In this document: positions 55,385 through 64,000 of the stretch, piece by piece
Position numbering within the stretch: position 1 is the first letter of the stretch
How the letters are laid out: the number at the start of each line of letters is the position of its first letter
NCBI GenBank assembly: GCA_964035795.1
Contig: OZ038320.1
Location: forward strand, 15,935,760 to 15,999,759
DNA: 64,000 nt
Reading direction: 5' to 3'
DNA from: Pterobdella sp. o SKG-2022
Lineage: Eukaryota; Annelida; Clitellata; Hirudinida; Piscicolidae
Program-made: the position numbers and the translations under genes
The notes under the pieces: generated by a model
What the model saw: only the letters and a program-made list of their open reading frames with translations
What the model was told of the DNA's origin: nothing
Database searches by the model: none

Positions 55385-56330
55385 AAATCAAATCAATGAC
55401 GAGTATGATTATAGTGGCATCGACTTCAGGAGTTTCTAGACCACTGAGTATTTTCAACTTTGAATGCAACTTAATGTAATGTAAGTGTTCTTAGATATGA
55501 CAATTCAAAAAAAAATTATGCAAGTATAACTAAAAAAACAAAACAGTTAAATAAGATTATATGAAAAAAAGGTTTGTTTGAAACAAAAGCAACCATAGTA
55601 ATACTTATATAGATGACATTTAGAAAACTGAGTTGACTTTATGAATGTATAAAAATAATTAAATCTGTGATAATAAACAAAAAAATATATTTAGATGAAA
55701 CTTCAAATAAAATATTTTGAGCGATCAAATGTTAATTTTAGACGAAATTTGAACAACTTCATTGTCTTCATCTTTTTTCTTCAATGGGACTTCCACATCA
55801 TCACATTTGAAACCAGAAATTGCTTATCTTTTTCTTTATTGTTACATACTTTGATATTAATTGAATGATAATATTTTTTTTAATCTTTTATAGGATTTTC
55901 ATCCAAGTAATGCCAGCCTTTCTTACCCCCAAAAAACCATGAAGTGTTTATTTTTATAATTTTTGTTGTTGCTTATGATGAAATTGTTGATATTCACAAT
56001 TAATCTTCTTTCTATGGAAAACAAAAAACCCGAAATCATCCCAAAAGAAGTAGTTCTAGTATGTTATTGTACTAAGTTATCGAATTTTGAAATAAAATTG
56101 CGAAATTATTTTAAATAATAAGATTTTGACATTTTAAACTGAATTGTATAGTTTTTAAGTATAAAAATCAACTATTCGAGTTGCCCTTATAACTTCGACA
56201 GGCCACCTTCGATTGGCGCCAAACTATACTGGCGAAAAGTAGGGTTTTATGTGACTATTAGGGTCTCCCAACGAGGTTATCGAATACTGTGAAGTTATTT
56301 TTGATATTTGCAAAATGAAATTCAAAATAT
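55385..56330. other. AT-rich stretch; holds source of the 77-bp insertion
   Basis: 56027-56103 is identical to an insertion in the right MULE at 56723-56799. No gene seen. A few TTTCAG/GTAAG-like signals occur but without coding frames. Confidence 0.45.
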
Positions 56331-57585
56331 GAGAAATACACGTTTTGTGCCCAGATCAGGTCTTTCTTTTGCTAATTTGCTCACTGATACTGGTAAGCCC
56401 TTTGTATTTTTTTAATAGTGAAGAATTTATAATTTTAGGCACGGTCCAAATCGTGCAATATCTAAACGGATCGCATTGGTTTTGTGACGGCACTTTTCTA
56501 CATGTTTTCTGATATATGCTCTAATGAAGAAAAGAATTAGATCAGCTTATCGGTTCTTTTTCAGCTTTTTAAAATCTGTAGTTTCACTGAATTGTTTCCT
56601 ATATTTGTAACTACAGGTTTTGAAATGACTGCTATAACATTCCGAAAAGAGGTTATTTTGTGGACCGTTCTTCATGGTTGTTTTTTTCATTATAAGCAGG
56701 CCATTTATGGTCAACTCAAAAAACCCGAAATCATCCCAAAAGAAGTAGTTCTAGTATGTTATTGTACTAAGTTATCGAATTTTGAAATAAAATTGCGAAA
56801 TTTATGGTCAACTCAAAAATGTAGACCTGCTGCATTGGTATAAAGCCAACCAAGCTCACACACAAAAAGATTTTTTTTCTCAGTTTTCTACCGGAGACGA
56901 AAGTGCTGAGAGCCTTCATGTCAATAGTTGATAATTTAGATGATAGGGATGCGATTATATTAAACGAGTTTATTGATATAATTGGGTGGGGCTGGAGTTG
57001 GGTAGATCCCGATTCCCTATTTCTTTATGGAACAATTATGATAGAATTAGGTATAACCTACCCGGTACCAATAATAGTGTCGAGGCATAATAGTTTAAAA
57101 CATAAGGAAGAAGTAATTGATCCCCAAGTAGATAATTTATTAAAAAATTGGTTATTAGAGCAAGTAGACGTTAGGTTAATATTAATTAATTATGAATTAG
57201 GTATTATAAACATAGAAATAAGGCAATCCAATAATAGGCTATATATTATTATCAGGTTAAATCCAACTTACAATATCAATATCAATAGTTTGTTACAAAG
57301 TTTAAGTAATTTATGGGTCCGAGTAATTATAGGTTTAAGTAATTTAATATTATGTTTTACGATTTTATTGGTCCAGGGTATATCTAATTCTATCATAATT
57401 ATTCTATAAAGAAGTAGGAAATCTGGGTTCTACACGATTTGCATATAAATACTCAAAAAATTCGTTTAGCAGAATTGTATGCATATTACTTGAACTCTTG
57501 GTAGCATATATAAAGATTGTGGTGCTGAGTCGCATACATACATTTATATGAGCACCCAATTTTCAGTTCGGAGTTGAACCCGTTC

Positions 57586-58317
57586 TTTTCTTCATCAAAG
57601 CATAAATTAGAGGAAATGTCTTAGACTCTCTAATAGCATATGTTATAAAGTTGTTAACCTAAAAGAGCGTGCTTGAAATCACCAACCAGTGTACCCCATT
57701 CTGATGTCAATTGCTCACAATAATAAAATATAATTAAATTAAACAAACGGTGTACAAGCATCGTGAGCCGATTAGTGATAGGTTTGATGTCGGTGTGAAG
57801 CGTGTAACTCCTCGTGTTTTGGAGCATAGGCTGTCGTTTGGGGACAGTCTTTTAGGATAAAAGTATAAGTTAGAATATCAAATGATCATTTTGGACTACT
57901 TTTATGAAAGTATTTTTGTGAAATTGGACTACAATTAAGAGAAAAACTATAAAAATATAATGAAAAAGATTTTATTGATCGATTAATTGATACTATTATG
58001 AAGTATTTTGTACAATTGGACTACTAAAGGGTAGTAGAATTATTTTTTAAATATTGACATATTGTTTTTCTTTTAATAAAAATGTAGATGACCAAGAACT
58101 GAAAAAAAAAGAAATATCCTTACAAAAAATGTTTATTTGTTGTGTCATTTGAAAAAAATAATTAAATTTAATTAAAACTTTCATTGAAATCAAATATAAA
58201 ACAAATAGTTCTTTGAACAAGACTCAAATTTATAAATATAACGAAAAGTACAATCAATTTGTATCTAAAGTATTCAATTAGCATTTCAAAAATTATAGTT
58301 TATTGCATAAATACGAC
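57586..58317. repeat. Block of about 730 bp present only in the right MULE copy
   Basis: The left copy joins ATTATAAAACAA-type sequence directly to TGTTCAACTCCGAAC (near 228-235), while the right copy has this AT-rich block between the same two points. It is either an insertion on the right or a deletion on the left. No coding content seen. Confidence 0.55.
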
Positions 58318-58445
58318 ATTTGTTTTATAATCCATATAGAAGATTTCAATTGTATGAAACCAGTCTTATTTAACAGTCCTTAAAACAACATAGTTTTTTA
58401 GCACATATTTTAAACTGTTGAACAGTAAAAAAATATTTTAAAACA

Positions 58446-58540
58446 GCCTTTCAATGTTGAGTCTTTTTTTTTGACCTCAAAGCTCTCTCTAATCAGTAGA
58501 CATACTGATTAGAGAGTCTTAAGATCAAAAAAGACTGTTG
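58446..58540. repeat. Hairpin near the MULE-1 end
   Basis: AAGCTCTCTCTAATCAGTAG faces ACATACTGATTAGAGAGTCT, with flanking TTTGACCTCAA / TTAAGATCAAAA also complementary. The left MULE copy has only a decayed version (58-110). It may be part of the terminal structure or a separate nested insertion. Confidence 0.55.
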
Positions 58541-58591
58541 ATGCAACAATAAGATCTAAACATCTTGATTCTCTGTGTTATAGGTTTGCAG

Positions 58592-58735
58592 CTTTCCTTG
58601 TTAGAGACGTCAAAGAGTTGAGAGTGGTTTCAATAGGGGTTGGTGATGGATTAGTATCAAGAAAGAGTATGAATGGTCTTATAACGGAGTATCCACAGTG
58701 TATCGGAGACAGAGATGATTTTAATGCAAAACATG
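58592..58735 (+). CDS. Possible exon of a vWA-domain protein
   Basis: Between GTTTGCAG and G|GTAAGA lies a 144-bp open stretch. It reads FLVRDVKELRVVSIGVGDGL, VSRKSMNGLITEYPQCIGDR, DDFNAKH. The VKELRVVSIGVGDG...L..I...P......DF pattern fits the second half of a von Willebrand factor A domain (the strand with IGVG and a following acidic-Phe segment). The donor is close to consensus. No neighbouring exon was found, and it begins exactly where the MULE-1 repeat ends. It could be a real gene starting beyond the window, a captured fragment, or chance. Confidence 0.4.
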
Positions 58736-58739
58736 GTAA

Positions 58740-61700
58740 GATTGCAAGGAGCTCTCCTCAGTAACTTCATACAACTTGTCTATCTCAGCTTTATCCTATT
58801 GGAAATGGTATGTGAGCTGGAGATCTCCAGAGACAATTGTGTTGTAAACTTCCAGATGATTTATCAACTTTCCCTAACTTCTTCCTCAACCATCAGAACA
58901 CTGGTTGTCCATCTAAATCTGTTTTTATAAATCAAGTTAAATATCTTCAAGATTAAATCAGTGAAATTTTCAAGTGAGAGTAAATTGTATTTTAAAACAT
59001 CACTTTAAAATTTCATATGAATGAAAATTTATTTAAACCAAAGGTATGAATGAAATTCATATTAAAAATCCCTAAAACTTAAAATATGTAATAAGATTGA
59101 TGAAACGAACATTGAAAAGTTCACTAAAAACGAACCTTAAATTTATTAAAGTGAGCATCCTGTATCTTGACTTTCAAGAATCTGAAATAACATCTGCATT
59201 AATATAAAATGAAGATAAAATGAATTATTCTGTTAAAAAATCTCAATTTAAAATTAAACTTTCAATTAAACTTGGCACGTTTGCAGACCAATGGCCACTG
59301 CCATTAACTAATCTCAAAACGAAATCTGCTATTATTGAGGGCTAGAAAATTGGAATAAACAGTGACAAAAAATTCATTGAAAAAAAATTATAATTTTCCT
59401 AACTAAATACAGCTTATTTAAGTAGCAGTATAAACATTAACTAGTGAGGAAGAAATCAGAATCAGGTGAAATTGTGGCATATTTAATGAAAATCAGTTAA
59501 AATTTCCTTGTTATTCGTGAATATAACGAAAATCCTTACAGAAACAAAAAAATTCCAAAAATTATTGCCGAAATAAAAAAACTTAATTTGACAAATCTCT
59601 TAAATATTCTAATAAAATATTTAAAATTATAAGTAAATTTGAGAATAAAACAAAAATCCTTACTGAAACAAAAGCCGCCAAAGTTAAGAAAATCCAACAT
59701 ATAGTCTCATAATTAGTACGAAATGTACTACTTTGACTCATAATTTGTTGAATAAAACTAAATTTTCAATAAATATTGTTTACAAAAGTAAAACGAAATT
59801 TATTCTGAGCGCAAACGTCGCAAAACCAAGCGTTAATAAAAAATTGCGTCCAAATTTCTTTGAAAAGGCTGTAAATGTAAATGGTTGAAACTTCCGCGGC
59901 TCTGCCAAAAGCCCACAGTTCTTTCTTATAACCATTATAATATTTTATTCATCATTTATAATAACTTCAGTATCTTCAATGTCAAACAGGGGTCATGCAC
60001 TGATACTTCAAGATTCCTCTCATGTCATCCTTCAAAAAGTTCAGTTATGAGTATTTTAATTTGCCTCGTTGCAAAGAACAACTTTAGAAATTTTTAATGC
60101 TCAACCAAAAAAATTTATTGACATTTGACTTGTTTCTTCAATAAACTTAAAAACTATGTGTTTTACTTATGTTAAAACAAGATATGTTTTAAAAGCTTTA
60201 CCACAGAATTATGATCTTGCTTTTTTCTAAAAGCACTGTTTCAAGACTTGACTTGGCTAAACATGAAATTGTTAATGTTTAAATAATTCATATGTGCTTA
60301 ATACTGCAAAAAAAGTGAGAAATTTTAAACAATTACGTGACCTCTGATCAGTATTTATATAACTCATCACAAATTTTTTTTGTTTTTACATAAAATTGAA
60401 CTTATAAAAAATCCTTAGTTTGATTTTTTTGATAAAAATTGAATGTATCTTTAAACTTCTCTTCTATTTTAAGTTCATAAGAAATGACAAACTAAATTAT
60501 TCCAAAAGTATTATTAGCCATAAAGTTGTTAAGCATGTTTTTACGTACATGCGCAAGCCGAGAGTTTAAAGTAAAAATCTTTATTTTCGAAAATTTTTTT
60601 TCTAACTTTTTAATTAAAAAATTCAACTTTTTTTTCAAATTATAAAAGTTAAATGCGCTTTGATTGATGAAATGTTTCAACGACATGCACAAACCAAAAT
60701 GTTGTGCAGCAGGTTCTCTAGAGTCATGCGTTTCGATTCGACTGCGCTATACGAAATACAGGATAATGAACACTCGGTTCTGCTGAAAAAACTCTTGTTT
60801 ATATTGTAAAAAGTGGATTTACTCAAACTTTCGAACTTTTTTTACTGTTTTCGATTAAAGATTACAAATGGAAGGTTTACTGGGAATTTTTTGTTATATC
60901 TAAATTCTCGATTGACAAATATTTTTATTACTTCAACAGACTCCAAAATTGATACTACAGATAACGAATCATTACAGGTTTGAAAATTAATTTTGATATA
61001 AATGTTAAAAAATTATTCAAATCAAAAACTCATTAACTAAATAATACAAAGCTTTTCGTGAGTTGAACTTACGTTATAAGTATACAAACTTAAAGGATGT
61101 TAATTAAACTTATTGAATATTTTTATAATCTTTTAAAATTATTTATGATTTTTTTTTCATGATGGGGCTTAAAAGCTCCAAGTCGAAATTCAATTCTTCG
61201 TTTCAGGTGTTGGTTAACCATGGCTAACCTTTTTCATCATGACTCAAATTATTTGGGTTTACCTTCCAAATCTGAAAATTTGAACCATTTCATCCTATTG
61301 ATGCAAAGAACTACTTTGAAATTCTGTATACTATAATGAAAAGAATGAATCAGAATAAAATTATGATTAAATTTGATGTCCAATTAGAATTCTAGATAAT
61401 AATAGTTGAGTTTGAGCACTTCAATGTGGAAACAATTTTCTGTGAAATGAATTATAAAATTAATACTGCACATTTATTATAAATGCATTGGTAAACCAAA
61501 AAAAGATTATAATGGAAAAGGAAAAAGAGTTTTTGAAATTTGTTGTGGAAACATTCACACTTGTTATTAAAGCATCATAAAGATTTATCATGAAAAAATT
61601 TTTTTTTGGATTTTAGTTGAAATTTATGAAATAATATTTCAATCAATATAACTTATGATATCTTGCTTATACCAATATTTTTTTGAGAAAAACTATAGAA

Positions 61701-61980
61701 GAATTTTTTGAAAAAAAAAAAAAGAAAAAAAGGTCATGTCACTCAAAAGTGGGAAAAATATTTAAACTGCTGGCCAGGTCATTTCAATATTTGAAAAATT
61801 GAGTTTTAGTTAGCGTCATTACAAACTGTTGGTCAAATGTTAAAAATAGAATTGTATAAGAAAATTAAATAAACTTATTTGGCTTTCTTGAACATTTAAA
61901 TAAAAAACTAATTTTGCATTGTTTCTGTATTTCTCATAGCAATCTGAAATTTTGGGAAATGAAAGTTTATTTAGTTAGTT
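58740..61980. other. AT-rich intergenic DNA, no gene recognised
   Basis: Contains the inverted partner of 4605-4652 at 59858-59908, the R3 partner at 60715-60795 and an AAGCTTTTCGTGA repeat near 61045. A 66-codon minus-strand frame at 60692-60492 is Lys/Phe/Asn-rich and unassigned. No exon-like or RNA feature could be supported. Confidence 0.45.
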
Positions 61981-61984
61981 TTTC

Positions 61985-64000
61985 CTCTTGCATCCTTGGA
62001 AGCATAGGGCTGCAACAACATTCCTCCAACATATTCGATTCTGGCTGGTCCTCTTCAGCTCGGCCCACGTCATTCCGGTAGCCTTCGCTTCTGCCTCGAT
62101 GCTTCTCCGCCAGGTCTGCTTAGCTCGGCCAACTTTTCTCTTTCCCTGTGGGTTCCAGTCCGGAGCCTGTCTAGTGATTTTGGCTGCAGGCTTGCGTAGT
62201 GTATGACCTATCCATCCCTATTTCCGCTTTTTTATTTCCGTCTCCAATGTGACTTGTTTTGTCTTGTTCCAAAGTTCTTCATTGGAGACAACTTCTGGCC
62301 ATCTGATGTTCAGGATGTTTCTTAGGCATCGGTTCGTGAAGGTCTGCAGCTTGTGGGTGAGGGTATTTGTCACTCGCCACGTCTCTGAGTTATAGAGTAA
62401 AACAGATTTCACATTAGTGTTGAAAATCCTGATCTTATTGCGGACTGAGAGGGTTTTCGATCTCCAGATTTGTCCAAGGATGTTGAAAACGTGCCTAGTT
62501 TTGTTGATGCGGTTCTTAATGTCTTCGTCTGTTCCCTCATCTTTGCTGACAACACTGCCCAAGTAAACAAACTTGTCAACCTCCTTAATTTCCTCGTGAT
62601 GTTTCACTGTATCTTGGATTTTGTTGTTGACCTTTGTCTTCCCAGTATTGATTTGAAGTCCTGTTTTTCAGCTTCTTCTGCCACACGACATAGTTCCTTT
62701 TGCGCATCTTGCTGCTTGTGGGAAAGAAGGTTTATGTCGTCTGCGAAGTCTAGGTCTTCCAGCTGTTTGTTCAAGGTCCACTGGATGCCTGTTTCCTGCT
62801 CTGCTGTGGACTGCTTCATGACCCAATCAACTACCATCAGGAAAATGATCGGTGAAAGTAAACAACTCTGACGGACGCCAGTTTGTACGCTGAAAGGTTC
62901 CGTTAGTTTTCCGTCGTGGATCACTTGACAGGTAGCGTCTTCGTACATTTGCTGGATGATGTTTATAAACTTTGGTGAAAAGTCGTACTGGTGCATCAGT
63001 CTTCAGATGACATCTCGGTCAACACTGTCAAAAGCTTTTTGAAAGTCGACGAAGACTGCTTACAGGGGGGTCTGCCACTCGAGGGACTGCTCGATGATGA
63101 TGCGCATGGTTGCAATGTGATCCGTGCATGAGCGATCTTGTCGGAAGCCTGCTTGTTCATCCCGAAGTGTTTTGTCCAAAGCGCTTTTCAGTCTCTCGAG
63201 GATGATTCTGTTCAGTATTTTGCCGGGGATAGAGAACGGTATGATTCCTCGCCAGTTGTTGCAAAATGAAAGGTCCCCTTTCTTTGGCAGCTTTACGAGG
63301 TCCTCTTTTCTAGTCATCTGGCACTCGTTTTTGTTCCCAGATTTTGCATAGAAAAAGATGTAGCATTTCAGTTGAGGTCTGGATGTTGGCCTTTAGAGCT
63401 TCAGGTGGAATTCCATCTAGACCGGCTACCTTTCCTGACTTGAGAGACTTGATAGCCTTAACAATCTCAGTCTTGTTCGGAAGGTTGGTGTTGATGTCCA
63501 GGAGCTTGTTAGGTGGCGGGATGATAGGTGGAACAGATGGTGCTAGTCGGTTAAGCGTTTCTTTGAAATATTTCGTCTATCGTGCTCTCTGCTGTTCTTC
63601 ACCAAGGATGATGTTTCCGTCTTTGTTCTTTACAGGCCGACTTGGGTTGCTGTTTTTACTGGAGAGTGTCCTGGTGATCTTATACAGGCGCTTCATGTTA
63701 CGCTGGCCTGCAGCACTCTAAGCTTCTGCAGTCAGTTCTTCGATGAACATTCTTTTGTCTTGTCTCGCACTTCATTTCACCTGTTGGTTTTTCTTCCAGT
63801 ACTGTGCTTGTAATTTGTGTTTCTCTGCTTGGTCTTGCGTGCAGTTGATCTGGTCTTTCAGGTGCTCCCTCTCAGTGATGAGTGTCCAGGTGTCTGTCAA
63901 AAGCCACTCTTTGTGCTTTCTGGTTTTCTTGCCCAGAAGTGTTTTGCAGGTTGTTGTTCAGATCTCTCGAAGGCTGTGCCAATGTTCTTCAACTGGTTCT
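61985..64000 (-). mobile_element. LINE N, antisense, runs past window end
   Basis: Minus strand. RT: 63317-63060 gives LPKKGDLSFCNNWRGIIPFS, IPGKILNRIILERLKSALD and RDEQAGFRQDRSCTDHIATM; 62996-62604 gives MHQYDFSPKFINIIQQMYED, VQTGVRQSCLLSPIIFLMV and LEDLDFADDINLLSHKQQDA (FADD). C-terminus 62607-62218 gives VDKFVYLGSVVSKDEGTDED and LRNILNIRWPEVVSNEELW, ending GMTWAELKRTSQNRICWRN, VVAALCFQGCKRKN-stop near 61985. Linker text continues to 64000. It has the fewest breaks of the minus-strand LINEs; related to LINE D. Confidence 0.9.

Larger units (their letters stand above)
56340..58590 (+). mobile_element. MULE-1 right copy
   Basis: The same element as 1-2390 in the opposite orientation. It includes an earlier part missing on the left: LNGSHWFCDGTFLHVF near 56455-56510 (the first catalytic Asp in the DGTF motif of MULEs). 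Then FVTTGFEMTAITFRKEVILW and VLHGCFFHYKQAIYG (56610-56710), a 77-bp insertion, VDLLHWYKANQAH, and 56903-57409 (MSIVDNLDDRDAIILNEFID, LLEQVDVRLILINYELGI). An AG acceptor-like TTTGTAACTACAG precedes the second block, suggesting an intron in the transposase gene. Not interrupted by Tc1. Frame breaks show it is dead. Confidence 0.77.

Noticed and set aside
60950..60996. Micro-exon between CAACAG and GTTTGA near 60.96 kb
   Set aside because: Only about 36 bp, no homology and no partner exons; such AG/GT pairs are common in AT-rich DNA.
39472..64000. PSA terminal exon downstream
   Set aside because: I scanned the non-LINE stretches for the family C-terminal pattern and found no convincing match.

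Overview
The window is a piece of an AT-rich, intron-containing animal genome. The evidence is a split gene with consensus GT/AG junctions, many decayed non-LTR retrotransposons (LINEs) of endonuclease-plus-reverse-transcriptase type, tRNA-headed SINEs, a Penelope-like element, Mutator-like (MULE) and Tc1/mariner DNA transposons, foldback repeats and one 200-N assembly gap (43009-43208). There are no bacterial operons, rRNA genes or CRISPR arrays. An invertebrate is likely, because the LINE families and the 3' end of the LINE near 39.5 kb resemble families common in molluscs, cnidarians and similar animals. I cannot name the species from sequence alone.

The one clear cellular gene is a puromycin-sensitive aminopeptidase (M1 zinc metallopeptidase, NPEPPS/PSA orthologue) on the + strand. 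I traced 18 exons from 9345 to 39471. Their lengths and phases join without a frame error into 839 codons, and they carry the GAMEN exopeptidase motif, the HEIAH...E zinc site and the catalytic-tyrosine segment. The last roughly 50-60 residues expected of the family are not found. Almost every intron holds transposon debris, which accounts for the 30 kb span.

Layout: 1-2390, inverted MULE copy interrupted by a Tc1 element; 2880-3900, decayed C2H2 zinc-finger repeats (- strand); 5034-5540, an intron-containing fragment of a second MULE-type transposase; 6350-9290, two + strand LINEs (A, B); 9345-39471, PSA gene, whose introns hold LINEs C, D, E, F, I, J, M, K and others, SINEs and foldbacks; 39.5-42.85 kb, the most complete LINE of the family with Cys-rich C-terminus (L, - strand); 43-46 kb, gap, a perfect 44-bp-arm hairpin and LINE scraps; 46.6-50.96 kb, two + strand LINEs (P, G); 51.46-52.86 kb, a Penelope-like element with inverted ends; 53.1-55.4 kb, a - strand LINE with ORF1 and endonuclease but no RT core; 56.3-58.59 kb, second MULE copy, opposite in orientation to the one at the window start; 58592-58735, a possible vWA-domain exon; 58.9-61.98 kb, AT-rich DNA with no gene seen; 61.98-64 kb, a - strand LINE running off the window.

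I did not find a convincing new biological system. The points most worth a second look are rearrangement signatures: an inverted-repeat pair bracketing PSA exon 12, an exact 27-bp orphan copy of PSA exon 5 just before exon 6, a 77-bp templated insertion inside the right MULE, LINE-LINE chimeras and RT-core deletions, a Penelope-like element bounded by inverted repeats, and transposase-derived exons split by introns.
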